DNA from: Christiangramia bathymodioli
Lineage (GTDB): Bacteria; Bacteroidota; Bacteroidia; Flavobacteriales; Flavobacteriaceae
DNA: 64,000 nt
Direction of reading: 5' to 3'
NCBI GenBank assembly: GCA_009735695.1
Contig: SRSL01000002.1
Coordinates: forward strand, 51,228-115,227
Below are positions 8,228 through 18,150 of the stretch, in pieces (position 1 is the stretch's first letter; every line of letters begins with the position of its first letter). The notes under the pieces are model-generated. The model made no database searches. It saw only the letters and a list, made by a program, of their open reading frames with translations, and was not told where the DNA came from. The translations under genes and the position numbers were made by a program.

Positions 8228-11200
8228 TTATTTTGTTCCTAAGTAGATATATCCTTGAATTGGTGCGAAATCGCTGTTGCGTATTTCGATCACATAATAG
8301 TAGGTTCCTGATGGCAGCTGGTTAGAGCTGGTAAAAGAGCTATCTGAATAGCCATCCCAGTTGTTCTGGTAATTCTGTGCATCGAATACTTTTGCACCCC
8401 AACGGTTGAATATTTTCACATCATAGGTGAATCCACAATCTGTATCCAGATCCACTTCAAAGAAATCGTTCCTGTTATCACCGTTTGGTGTCACTGCTTT
8501 AGAAATACTGTTCCTGATATCCTCTAGTTCGCATGGTAGCACTTCAGCTTCCTGAATGGTCACACTCACCTCGGTGCTTGAAGGACAGTTGCCTTCCAGC
8601 TCATAAGTGAAAAAGTAAGTACCTGGTTCCATTGAAGCCGGATTGATAAATCCATTATCCAGGGCTCCTGAGTCATCTGTATCTACCCAGGTTCCAGACT
8701 GGTCTACATCGCCGATCAGCAGTTCAAAAAGATCAAAGGAAGTTACATTTCCATCATTATAGAATTGAGGTGAAGGTGCTACTTCGATCTCCTCGGCTAC
8801 AGGTGCATCTATAGTGATAACGGTTACTTCTGAAACCTGACCAAATTCATCTCTGGCGGTCACTTCGTAAGTTCCAGGCTCCAACATGTCAAATACTCCG
8901 CTTTCCTGGTAATTCTCCCCATCGATGCTGTAAGTAAGACCTTCCTGAGTATCTACTGTGATGGCTCCAAACGGATCCTCACAGGTAGCAGGAATGCTTA
9001 TGTTAGCCACCGGTGCTGCGGGTGCATCAGGAAGTTCTTCCTCCATCACGCTTACAGTGAACGAACATTCTGCAGTATTTCCGGCTGCATCGGTTACCCT
9101 GTAGGTTACAGTTGTGCTACCTAATGGGAACTCTTCACCAGATGCAAATCCTTCGATAAGCTCAATAGTAGTTCCTTCACAGTTATCGGTAGTAGTAACC
9201 GCATCGTATTCCACAGTGGCAGAAGTGGTGCCTCTTTCTACTATCAGATCTATGTTTTCAGGACACTCGATTGCCGGTGCCTCGTTATCTACCACGGTCA
9301 CGGTAAAGCTTGAAGTGGTAGTGTTTCCATTAGAATCGGTTGCAGTATAGGTTACTACAGTGTCTCCCAGTGGGAATTCAGAACCTGAATTCAATCCACC
9401 TGTAAGAACAAGGCTTTCGATTCCACAATTATCGGTTGCTTCGGGAGCGGTATAGTCTACGACTGCTCCGCAGCTTCCTGAATCGGTATTTACAGTTATA
9501 TCGTCTTTTTGCTCGATTTGCGGTGCTTCATCGTCATTAACAGTTACGGTAAAGCTACAAGTAGCGGTATTTCCAGCCTCATCGGTAGCAGTGAAGGCTA
9601 CGGTGGTTGTTCCAACCGGGAATACTTCGCCTGAAGCAGGGCCTCCAGTTTGTACTAATTCAACGTTTCCGGAATTATCACTTACAGTAGGCATGTCAAA
9701 TTCTACAACTGCTCCACAAACTCCGGCATCCACACCCATTTCCATATCTGCCGGGCAGGTAAGTTCAGGAGCTTCAGAATCTTCAACCGTGATGCTGAAA
9801 CTACATTCAGTAGTATTTCCAGCTGCATCGGTTGCAGTGAAAGTAACAGTGGTGGTTCCAAGCGGGAACTGAGATCCTGAAACAGGGCCGGCAGTTTGCT
9901 CAATGCTTACCTCACAGTTATCAGTGGCTGTAGCCGGTGCGAAATCAACGATCGCGTAATTCTCACCTTCCATGGTGCTTACTGTAAAACTTTCCGGGCA
10001 GCTTACTACTGGAGCTTCGGTATCGGTAACGGTCACGTTAAAGCTTGAAGTAGTGGTGTTTCCAGAAGCATCTGTAGCGATCCAGGTAACGGTAGTGGTT
10101 CCAACCGGGAATTCAGAACCAGAAGTTAAACCTCCGGTTACTTCAACTGAAGCCAGTTCACAATTATCATCTGCTCCAATCATCCCAAATTCCACAACAG
10201 CGCCACAGCTTCCAGGATCGGTTTCCACGCTGATGTCGTCCATTCCTTCAACTACAGGAGCCTGATCGTCTATTACGGTAACGGTTTGTGTACAGCTGCT
10301 GCTATTTCCAGCTTCGTCTGTCACCGTCCAGGTTACAATAGTGTCTCCAAGTTCAAAAACTTCAGGAGCATCGTTAGTGATGCTAACTTCAGAATCACAA
10401 TTATCGCTAGCGCTTATCATTCCAAGATCAACTTCAGAAGCTGAACATAGTCCGGCATCGGCAGCTACGGTAATTGAAGCTGGACATTCGGTGATCACAG
10501 GAGCCTCTTCATCGGTTACCGTTACCGTTTGAGTACAGGTAGTAGTATTTCCTGCATTATCTTCAACAGTCCAGGTTACAATGGTTTCTCCTAATTCGAA
10601 AACTTCCGGAGCATCGTTAGTAATGCTAAGTTGAGTATCGCAATTATCGGTAGCTACCAGTGAACCAAGGTTCACTTCAGCAGCTGAACAAAGTCCTGCA
10701 TCGGCTGAAATGTTAACCGGAACAGCACATTCGGTAATTACCGGTGCCTGGTTGTCTTCAACAGTTACCAGTTGAGTACAGCTTGAAGAGTTTCCGGCAG
10801 CATCGGTCGCGGTCCAAACCACTTCAGTAGTTCCCAGTGGGAAAACTTCAGGAGCATTATTGGTAATAGTAATTTCTTCGTCACAATTATCGGTAGCGGT
10901 TGCCATTCCTAGCTCGATGTTTTCAAGGGAAGCTGAACACATATCGGTTTCAGATCCAATTGTGATATCGGCAGGACAGCTTATCGCTGGTGCTTCCGCA
11001 TCATTTACAGTCACATCGAATGAACAGCTAACAGAATTATTATCAGAATCGGTTGCTGTAAAGCTTATAGTGGTAGTTCCTACAGGGAATACCTCTCCGC
11101 TTGCAGGTCCTTCGGTTTGAACCAGAGTCACATCTCCTGAGTTATCAGAAGCTACAGGTAGCTCGAAGTTTACAACTGCACCGCAAAGACCTTCGTCAGA

Positions 11201-14200
11201 ATCCATATTGATATCGGCAGGACAGCTGATCACTGGCGGCTCTCCGTCGGTCACTGTTATACTGAAGCTGCAAACCACAGTATTTCCACTGTCATCGGTT
11301 GCGGTAAATTCAATTTCGTACTGACCAATAGCGAATTGCGAACCAGAGGCAGGACCTTTGGTTTGCTCAACAGTTGCGTTGCAATTATCGGTTACGCTGG
11401 CAGCATCGAAAGTCACGATGGCAAAGCTTTCACCTTCTTCGGTAGCCACGGTCATATCACCAGGACAGCTTAACACCGGCGCCTCGTCATCGACCACAGT
11501 AACTGTGAAAGAAGTGGTAGTGCTATTGCCAGAAGCATCGGTCACTTCCCAAGTAACTTCAGTAGTACCAACAGGGAAAAGAGATCCAGATTCAAATCCT
11601 TTGATCACTTCTACGCTTGCGATCTCGCAGTTATCGGTTGCACCGATCATATTGAAATTCACAATTGCACCACATTCACCGGCATCGGTAGTCATTTCGA
11701 TATCACCCATAGTTTCAACCACAGGAGCTTCAGTATCTTCAACGATCACAGTTTGAGTACAGGTAGTTTCATTTCCAGCATCATCGGTCACCGTCCAGGT
11801 AACTATGGTTTCTCCAAGCTCAAAAACTGAAGGCGCGTTATTGGTTATTTCAAGTTCAGCATCACAATTGTCGGTCGCGGTCAATTCACCAAGATCTACA
11901 TTGGAAGCTGAGCAAAGCCCTTCATCTGAACTTACTGTAACAGTAGCAGGGCAGGAGGTGATTTCCGGCGCCTCGTTGTCAAGCACGGTTACGGTTTGAG
12001 TACAGGTTGAAGTGTTTCCGGCCACATCGGTAACGGTCCAGGTAACTACAGTTTCTCCTGCATTGAATACCTCGGGAGCATCATTAGTGATAGTTAGATC
12101 ACCGCTGCAATTGTCGCTGGCTGCAAGGCTTCCAAGGTTTACTTCAGAAGCTGTACACATTCCGGCATCGGCGTCTATAGTAAGATCAGCCGGGCAGGTT
12201 GTGATCATCGGAGCTTCGGTATCGCTTACGATCACGTTGAAAGAAGTAGTAGTAGAATTTCCGGAAGCATCGGTTACCTCCCAGGTAACTTCAGTAGTTC
12301 CTACAGGGAACATGGCTCCGGACTCAAATCCTTTGATCACTCGAATTGATTCGATCTCACAATTATCGGTAGCGCCGATCATATTGAAAGTTACCATAGC
12401 GCCACATTCTCCGGCATCGTTGTTCACTTCGATATTTTCCATGGTCTCCACAACAGGAGCTTCATTATCTTCTACAATCACCGTTTGAGTACAGGTAGTT
12501 TGGTTACCAAACTCATCGGTAACGGTCCAGGTAACAGTAGTCTCTCCCAGTTCAAAAACTGATGGTGCGTTATTGGTTATAGTAAGATTAGCATCGCAAT
12601 TATCGGTAGCTTCTAGAGTTCCAAGATCAACATTGGATGCTGAACAAAGTCCTTCATCTGAAGATACGGTCACCGTTGCCGGGCAGTTAGTGATAACTGG
12701 AGCCTCAGTGTCCTGTACAGTGATAGTTTGAGTACAGGTTGAGAAATTCCCTGCAACATCGGTCACGGTCCAGGTTACAATGGTTTCTCCTAATTGGAAA
12801 ACTTCAGGAGCATCATTGGTGATCGTTAGTTCTCCGCTGCAGTTATCGGTAGCGGTTACAGAACCAAGATCCACTTCAGAAGCTGTACATATTCCGGCAT
12901 CGGCGGAAATGGTACGATCAGGAGCACAAGCGGTAATGCTTGGCGCTTCTCTGTCTTCGATAGTTACTGTTTGCTCACACTGGCTGGTATTTCCAGCGGC
13001 ATCTCTGGCTGTCCAGGTAACGATGGTTTCGCCTAAAGGAAATACAGATGGAGCGTTATTGGTGATGGTGATCTCTCCGTCGCAATTATCGGTTGCGGTA
13101 GCCATTCCAAGTTCCATATTGGCAAGGGAAGCTGAACAGATTCCTTCTTCTGAACCCAGCGTGATATCTGCAGGACAGGTTATCGCAGGAGCCTCGTTGT
13201 CGATCACATTTACATTAAAGCTACAGCTAACAGAGTTTCCATCATCATCGGTAGCTTCAAAAGTTACCAGTGTAGTTCCAACAGGAAATTCAGATCCTGA
13301 GGCTAAACCGGCTGTTTGAGTTACGGTTACATTTCCTGAATTATCGGTTGCTTCGGGAGTATCGAAAGTCACGATGGCCCCGCAAAGTCCAGCGTCAGAA
13401 TTCATGGTGATATCTGAAGGACAATTGATAACCGGAGCTTCGCTATCGGTTACATTAATGGTGAAGCTACAAACAGATGTATTTCCATTTTCATCGGTAG
13501 CTGTAAACTCGATCTCGTGAGAACCAAGACTGAATTCTGAACCAGATGGCAGGCCAGCTGTTTGAGTCACCGTAACATCACAATTGTCGGTAGCTACTGC
13601 ATCGTCAAAATTTACAATTGCATAATCCTCCCCATCCATGGTAGGAACATTTCTTCCGCCAGGGCAGGTTATCACAGGAGCTTCATGATCGGTAACGGTT
13701 ACTGTAAAAGAAGTAGTGGTAGAATTACCAGCTTCATCTTTAACTTCCCAGGTTACTTTAGTTTCACCAACAGGAAAGGTAGATCCGGAAGGCAGACCTT
13801 CGATCACTTCTACTGAAGCCAAGCCGCAATTATCGGTCGCGCCTATCATTCCGAAGGTAACCACCGCACCACAAACTCCGGCATCGGTATTTACATTTCT
13901 GTCTCCCATGCTTTCTACAACAGGAGCTTCATCGTCAGTCACAATAACAGCTATACTAGCTGTAGCAGTATTGCCGGCTGCATCAGTGACAGTATAATTG
14001 ATCTGGGTAGTTCCTTTATTAAAGCTCGCTGTACCAACCTGGCCATTTCCAGAACCGGTAGTTGCGCCGGTAAAGGTGTAAGCTAGGCTGCTTCCAGAAC
14101 AATTATCGTCAAAACTGGCATCAGGAATAGCGATTGAAGCTGAACATAATCCAGCATCGGTAGTTTCCGTAATATCAGAACCAACAGTGATTGCAGGAGC

Positions 14201-16450
14201 TTCTTCATCATTGATAATAACATCAAGGCTGGCAGTGGTAGTGTTACCCGCATCGTCGGTCACTGTATACTGAATGGTGGTAGTACCTAAATTGAAGGTC
14301 TTAGTACCAACCTGTCCGTCTCCTGAACCGGAGGTAGCACCGCTGAATTCGTAAGAGATAGCTGCGTCCGGACAGTTGTCATCGAAAGTGGCATCCGGTA
14401 CCATAACTGAAGCTGTACAGCTTCCGGCATCGGCATCCTGAACTATATTTCCGGAAAGACTTACTGAAGGATTTTCATTATCATTAACGGTTACATCAAG
14501 ACTGGCCTGGGTTGTGTTCCCGGCAGAATCTGACACGGTATAAGTAATGGTAGTCACTCCTTTGTTAAGCTCAATGCTTCCAACCTGGCCATTTCCTGAA
14601 CCAGTAGTGGCACCGCTCAATTCATAAGTTAGCGTGGCGTCACAATTGTCATCGAAGGAGGCATTTGGAACACTTACCTGTGCAGTACACACCCCGGCAT
14701 CGGTAGATTCGCTGAACGAGGCTGCAGCGGTGATCTCAGGATCTTCGTTATCGGTAATAGTTACCTGTACAGTTGCGTTTACTTCATTTCCAGCCGCATC
14801 GGTCACGGTGTAGGTGATAGTGGTTAGTCCCTTGTTGAAAGTAGCGTTTCCAACCTGCCCGTTTCCGGAACCTGTTGTATCTCCGCTGAATGTATAGGAA
14901 AGGCCGCTGCCATCACAATTATCGCTAAAAGTGGCATCTGGAACGCTTACAACAGCTGAACATACACCCGCATTGGTATTTTGTGATATAGCTGAAGCTA
15001 CACTTAAAGAAGGATCTTCAGTATCAGGAGTTGCTTCAATTACTACTTCGGTAGCTTCAGAAGTACAGTTAGGTGAACTTGCAGTCACGAAATATGTTCC
15101 AACTGCAAGATTTGAAACAGTACCACTTGAATGAGAATAGGTATTATTATTCGAATCTGTGATAGAGTAGGTAAGTCCGCTTTCAGTATTAAAGCTGAAG
15201 CTTCCATTATCAAGATCACAGGTGGTATTGGTGGTTGAATTAATAACCGGTTTTGCCGGAACTTCGTTTAAAGTCAAAGTAACTGCGGTTCTATCTAAAC
15301 TGGAACAACCGTCGATAACCTTGGCAGCATAATAGGTAACGCTTCCAACACTGTTTAAGGTTGGAGATGCCACTTCGTTTCCGTCCTGAGCAGCATCATA
15401 CCAAACCACATTTGTTGGATCGGCTAGACCGTCATTAGCATTTAAGGTTTGAACAGGATCCTGAGCACAAGCTGTTAGAGTTGTCCTGGTTGTTGTAGGT
15501 GCCTCTGGTGTAGGATTTACAGTTACATCAAAACTGCAGGTTTCTTGAATAACAGGAACACAACCATTACAAGTTGCAGTATAGGTTACAGTGGTAGTTC
15601 CAACTGGAAAAAAATCTCCAGGGCTATGACTTGAAACAACCGCGAAATTGGCTTCAGCAGCACAGGCAGAACCAAATAGTCCTGCATCGATTGTAATGAA
15701 TTCTATGTAGTTCTTATTACTTAATCTTGTTCCATTTATGGCAGAAAACCTGTAGTAGATCCTGAATACTTTTCCTGTGGCTGCAGTGAAATCGGCAGGA
15801 TTAAAGCTATAGTTATATTCTGTAAGCTGATCATTACCAATCACATTGAAGGAAGTAAGAACACCAGATTGTGCACCACCTGCTTCTTTTAAATAGACAT
15901 CTACCTTGAAATCCTGACCGGTTTCTGCAAAGATGTCCATAGAAGCATTTACTACTTCATCCATATAAAAGGAAGGAGTAGTAACCTCTGCTACACCTGA
16001 GGCATTACCATCAGAACTCCATAGTCTTAGAACTCCAGATCCGGTTCCAACTCTTTGTACCTTATTGAATAACCAGCATTCTTCCTGGCCTTCTGGGAGG
16101 TCAAAGGAAATTTGATACTGGTAAGTATTTCCATCTCCGCATTCCAGGGAATAATCTGGTTCCGTCCAGGTAATATAATTTCCAATTAAGTCACCTACTG
16201 TAACATTGCCACATGGTTCATAAAGGTCATCTGGCGGACAACCTGTTTCAATAATATCACACTCTGCAGTTGTTTGCGCCTGTAGATCCAGTACTCCTGA
16301 AAAGGAAAGAATTAGGAGTACGGTGAATAGCGGAGACCTGGAAGACACTTTACCTCCAGCATTAAAAAGTTCCGCAATTTTAGTAGTAGTAGTTTTCCAA
16401 ATCATATTAATAATGCTTAGAATTATCAATTTTTTCTCCCATACGGGCAT
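8228..16450 (-). CDS. Giant HYR-repeat surface protein with type IX type B sorting domain
   Basis: A 2740-residue, very likely surface-exposed protein. The signal segment is FTVLLILSFSGVLDLQAQ; M1 (16450) and M16 (16405) are both possible starts and neither has a clear ribosome site. A unique N-terminal part of about 450 residues with Ig-like strands is followed by 24 tandem HYR-like domains by my count (about 15030 down to 9040, near 83 residues each). Most carry DAGxC, DNC and a late Cys, and end in the join D-x-EAP. Two Ig-like segments follow, then the type B (gliding-motility-associated) C-terminal domain: AVTPNGDNRNDFF, IFNRWGAKVF, LPSGTYYYVI. It heads the operon with the PorP/SprF and PorE-like genes. 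An adhesive or matrix role is inferred; no catalytic domain is visible. Confidence 0.93.
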   Translation of the reverse strand: MPVWEKKLIILSIINMIWKTTTTKIAELFNAGGKVSSRSPLFTVLLILSFSGVLDLQAQTTAECDIIETGCPPDDLYEPCGNVTVGDLIGNYITWTEPDYSLECGDGNTYQYQISFDLPEGQEECWLFNKVQRVGTGSGVLRLWSSDGNASGVAEVTTPSFYMDEVVNASMDIFAETGQDFKVDVYLKEAGGAQSGVLTSFNVIGNDQLTEYNYSFNPADFTAATGKVFRIYYRFSAINGTRLSNKNYIEFITIDAGLFGSACAAEANFAVVSSHSPGDFFPVGTTTVTYTATCNGCVPVIQETCSFDVTVNPTPEAPTTTRTTLTACAQDPVQTLNANDGLADPTNVVWYDAAQDGNEVASPTLNSVGSVTYYAAKVIDGCSSLDRTAVTLTLNEVPAKPVINSTTNTTCDLDNGSFSFNTESGLTYSITDSNNNTYSHSSGTVSNLAVGTYFVTASSPNCTSEATEVVIEATPDTEDPSLSVASAISQNTNAGVCSAVVSVPDATFSDNCDGSGLSYTFSGDTTGSGNGQVGNATFNKGLTTITYTVTDAAGNEVNATVQVTITDNEDPEITAAASFSESTDAGVCTAQVSVPNASFDDNCDATLTYELSGATTGSGNGQVGSIELNKGVTTITYTVSDSAGNTTQASLDVTVNDNENPSVSLSGNIVQDADAGSCTASVMVPDATFDDNCPDAAISYEFSGATSGSGDGQVGTKTFNLGTTTIQYTVTDDAGNTTTASLDVIINDEEAPAITVGSDITETTDAGLCSASIAIPDASFDDNCSGSSLAYTFTGATTGSGNGQVGTASFNKGTTQINYTVTDAAGNTATASIAVIVTDDEAPVVESMGDRNVNTDAGVCGAVVTFGMIGATDNCGLASVEVIEGLPSGSTFPVGETKVTWEVKDEAGNSTTTSFTVTVTDHEAPVITCPGGRNVPTMDGEDYAIVNFDDAVATDNCDVTVTQTAGLPSGSEFSLGSHEIEFTATDENGNTSVCSFTINVTDSEAPVINCPSDITMNSDAGLCGAIVTFDTPEATDNSGNVTVTQTAGLASGSEFPVGTTLVTFEATDDDGNSVSCSFNVNVIDNEAPAITCPADITLGSEEGICSASLANMELGMATATDNCDGEITITNNAPSVFPLGETIVTWTARDAAGNTSQCEQTVTIEDREAPSITACAPDRTISADAGICTASEVDLGSVTATDNCSGELTITNDAPEVFQLGETIVTWTVTDVAGNFSTCTQTITVQDTEAPVITNCPATVTVSSDEGLCSASNVDLGTLEATDNCDANLTITNNAPSVFELGETTVTWTVTDEFGNQTTCTQTVIVEDNEAPVVETMENIEVNNDAGECGAMVTFNMIGATDNCEIESIRVIKGFESGAMFPVGTTEVTWEVTDASGNSTTTSFNVIVSDTEAPMITTCPADLTIDADAGMCTASEVNLGSLAASDNCSGDLTITNDAPEVFNAGETVVTWTVTDVAGNTSTCTQTVTVLDNEAPEITSCPATVTVSSDEGLCSASNVDLGELTATDNCDAELEITNNAPSVFELGETIVTWTVTDDAGNETTCTQTVIVEDTEAPVVETMGDIEMTTDAGECGAIVNFNMIGATDNCEIASVEVIKGFESGSLFPVGTTEVTWEVTDASGNSTTTSFTVTVVDDEAPVLSCPGDMTVATEEGESFAIVTFDAASVTDNCNATVEQTKGPASGSQFAIGQYEIEFTATDDSGNTVVCSFSITVTDGEPPVISCPADINMDSDEGLCGAVVNFELPVASDNSGDVTLVQTEGPASGEVFPVGTTTISFTATDSDNNSVSCSFDVTVNDAEAPAISCPADITIGSETDMCSASLENIELGMATATDNCDEEITITNNAPEVFPLGTTEVVWTATDAAGNSSSCTQLVTVEDNQAPVITECAVPVNISADAGLCSAAEVNLGSLVATDNCDTQLSITNDAPEVFELGETIVTWTVEDNAGNTTTCTQTVTVTDEEAPVITECPASITVAADAGLCSASEVDLGMISASDNCDSEVSITNDAPEVFELGDTIVTWTVTDEAGNSSSCTQTVTVIDDQAPVVEGMDDISVETDPGSCGAVVEFGMIGADDNCELASVEVTGGLTSGSEFPVGTTTVTWIATDASGNTTTSSFNVTVTDTEAPVVSCPESFTVSTMEGENYAIVDFAPATATDNCEVSIEQTAGPVSGSQFPLGTTTVTFTATDAAGNTTECSFSITVEDSEAPELTCPADMEMGVDAGVCGAVVEFDMPTVSDNSGNVELVQTGGPASGEVFPVGTTTVAFTATDEAGNTATCSFTVTVNDDEAPQIEQKDDITVNTDSGSCGAVVDYTAPEATDNCGIESLVLTGGLNSGSEFPLGDTVVTYTATDSNGNTTTSSFTVTVVDNEAPAIECPENIDLIVERGTTSATVEYDAVTTTDNCEGTTIELIEGFASGEEFPLGSTTVTYRVTDAAGNTAECSFTVSVMEEELPDAPAAPVANISIPATCEDPFGAITVDTQEGLTYSIDGENYQESGVFDMLEPGTYEVTARDEFGQVSEVTVITIDAPVAEEIEVAPSPQFYNDGNVTSFDLFELLIGDVDQSGTWVDTDDSGALDNGFINPASMEPGTYFFTYELEGNCPSSTEVSVTIQEAEVLPCELEDIRNSISKAVTPNGDNRNDFFEVDLDTDCGFTYDVKIFNRWGAKVFDAQNYQNNWDGYSDSSFTSSNQLPSGTYYYVIEIRNSDFAPIQGYIYLGTK
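9040..15030 (-). repeat. 24 tandem HYR-domain coding repeats with six-domain cassettes
   Basis: Repeat units of about 249 bases code for HYR-like domains. Domains 1-4 are a GSGNGQVG subtype. From domain 5 on, subtypes follow the order A-B-C-D-E-F (5-10), A-E-F (11-13), A-B-C-D-E-F (14-19), A-B-C (20-22), then an A-like and a divergent last domain. A-type domains begin near 13940, 12470, 11739 and 10271, so the full cassette measures about 1.47 kb both times. The DNA copies differ at many synonymous sites. Confidence 0.85.
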
Positions 16451-17005
16451 GTCAATTCATTAACTAAAGACTTTCAACGAAAGCCAGCTATATCTGATTT
16501 GGGGACTCAGTTACAATATGTTCTTAAGGGTATTGCACAACGGTAATTTTGAGGGGATTACCTATAGAAGCGTGGGGGTGACTCTATTTGTAGTGCTTTC
16601 CGGAGGTAAAATTATTATAATAAATCGCTAAAAAAGGATTTATCAGAATTATTAGATATAACGGTAAAAAACTTCGTTAAACAACATAATTTGTTAAAAT
16701 CATGGAAGACAAAATGAGCTAAATGGAGTACAAATTTGTGAGAATCTTGTAGGAAAAAATAAAAATCTATAAGGGAAATCCCCTAAAAAAGTCCTCAAAA
16801 CCGGTAATTTATCCTTCAAACCAGTTTAAAATTTTTGTAGTCCTAGAAATATAAAATGCAAGTTAATTCTGAGAATCGATAAGCCTGGATCTTGGCAATT
16901 AATAATTCGTGTCAAATTAAAATAACCAGACCCCTGCGAGCTTATCAAAAAACATTTTAGCCTTGTTTAATAAACTTGTAAATTGCAGTAAACTTTCCAT
17001 AAACT
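16451..17005. other. AT-rich divergent intergenic region
   Basis: These 555 bases separate the divergent HYR gene and pdxH, so both promoters should be here. I find no exact TAnnTTTG box on either strand; TAAACTTG at 16971-16978 is one mismatch away and could serve pdxH. A 7-bp inverted repeat (GATAAGC at 16878, GCTTATC at 16940) is the only other structure seen. No coding frame. Confidence 0.5.
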
Positions 17006-17650
17006 ATGCAGAAGGACTTAAAACACTACAGAAAGTCTTATGAAAAAGGTGAATTGCTGGAAGACGATCTTCCAGATGATCCTTATATCCTATTCGAATC
17101 CTGGTTTAGCATGGCCGATGATAGTGAGGCCATCCTGGAAGCTAATGCCATGCATCTTTCCACGGTGGGAGAAAACGGTATGCCTAAAACGCGAGTGGTA
17201 CTTTTAAAATCATTTAGTCGGGAAGGTTTTATCTTCTTCACTAATTATGATTCAGAAAAAGGCAAACATATAAAGGAGAATCCTCAGTGTTGCCTTTCAT
17301 TCTTCTGGCCAAACCTGGAGAAACAGGTGATCATTCAGGGCGCCGTTAGCAAACTGGATGAACAGGCTTCTACCGACTATTTTCAATCCCGCCCAAAAGG
17401 AAGTCAGTTGGGAGCTCATGCTTCAGAACAAAGTTCTGTGATTGCTTCAAGGAAGATCCTCGAAAATAATCTGGCCCGGCTGGAAGCAAAATATAAAGAT
17501 TCTCAAATTCCCAAACCCGAACATTGGGGCGGATTCGTAGTAAAACCGCTGAATATGGAGTTCTGGCAGGGGAGGAAGAACAGGTTGCACGACCGGATAC
17601 TCTACACGCATATTAACGATAACTGGAAAATCGAACGACTGGCACCATAA
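17006..17650 (+). CDS. pdxH: Pyridoxamine 5'-phosphate oxidase
   Basis: A 214-residue FMN enzyme that oxidises pyridoxamine or pyridoxine 5'-phosphate to pyridoxal phosphate. Family landmarks are RVVLLKSF, the FFTNYDSEKGKHI segment of the FMN site, CCLSFFWPNLEKQVIIQG, and the C-terminal EFWQGRKNRLHDR with the substrate-binding RxH. Length is normal. The sixA-like gene follows after 3 bases, so the two are probably co-transcribed. Cytosolic. Confidence 0.96.
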   Translation: MQKDLKHYRKSYEKGELLEDDLPDDPYILFESWFSMADDSEAILEANAMHLSTVGENGMPKTRVVLLKSFSREGFIFFTNYDSEKGKHIKENPQCCLSFFWPNLEKQVIIQGAVSKLDEQASTDYFQSRPKGSQLGAHASEQSSVIASRKILENNLARLEAKYKDSQIPKPEHWGGFVVKPLNMEFWQGRKNRLHDRILYTHINDNWKIERLAP

Positions 17651-17653
17651 ATT

Positions 17654-18142
17654 ATGAAAAGACTTATTTTAGTAAGACACGGAAAATCATCCTGGGATAA
17701 CGAGCGTTTACCAGATCATAAAAGACCTTTAAAAAAAAGAGCCTATAATGATGCTGAACTTGTTCTAAACGCATTCGATCATTTTTACGAACCTCCGGCC
17801 TTGTTCTGGACCAGCCATGCTGTTCGGGCACATGAAACCGCAAAGTTATTCAAGGAAAGGCTTAATGTGCCAGATGAAAAATTCGAGGTAAAAGACGAGC
17901 TTTATACCTTTAACCAAAATGACCTCCTTTCTGTGATCAGATCCTGTGATGATGACGTAGATAAGCTATTCGTGTTTGGCCATAATCCGGCGATGACCAT
18001 AGTGGTGAATCATCTTGGTGACAAAAAAATAGATAATTTACCTACAACAGGCCTTTGTGTAATAGATTTTGAAACAGACTCCTGGAAGGATGTTCAAAAT
18101 GGTAAAACACTGCTTAGCCTGTTTCCAAAGAATCTTCGATAA
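17654..18142 (+). CDS. sixA: SixA-type phosphohistidine phosphatase (histidine phosphatase family)
   Basis: A 162-residue single-domain histidine phosphatase. The catalytic RHG is at residues 8-10 (LILVRHGKSSW), SHAVRAHETAKLF carries the second Arg, and VFGHNPAMTIVVNHL holds the second catalytic His. These features match SixA, which removes phosphate from histidine in phosphotransfer proteins, but substrates of flavobacterial members are not settled. It lies between pdxH and ppk with gaps of 3 and 8 bases, so the operon may link it to phosphate or polyphosphate metabolism. Confidence 0.85.
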   Translation: MKRLILVRHGKSSWDNERLPDHKRPLKKRAYNDAELVLNAFDHFYEPPALFWTSHAVRAHETAKLFKERLNVPDEKFEVKDELYTFNQNDLLSVIRSCDDDVDKLFVFGHNPAMTIVVNHLGDKKIDNLPTTGLCVIDFETDSWKDVQNGKTLLSLFPKNLR

Positions 18143-18150
18143 TTTAGTGC

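Noticed and set aside
9040..15030. Evenly spaced DNA repeats that might be taken for a CRISPR array
   Set aside because: The period is about 249 bases, copies differ at many third codon positions, and the frame codes for HYR domains throughout.
9114..15134. Many long plus-strand open frames opposite the HYR gene
   Set aside because: They are Ser/Thr/Val-rich mirror images of the repetitive minus-strand gene and repeat with its domains, have no starts or motifs of their own, and follow its codon structure.
16878..16946. Seven-base inverted repeat spanning 69 bases, like a tRNA acceptor stem
   Set aside because: No T-loop GTTCRA, no D-arm or anticodon stem can be drawn between the arms.
17006..17650. 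A riboswitch before pdxH
   Set aside because: The leader is AT-rich and I could not recognise any known aptamer core in it.
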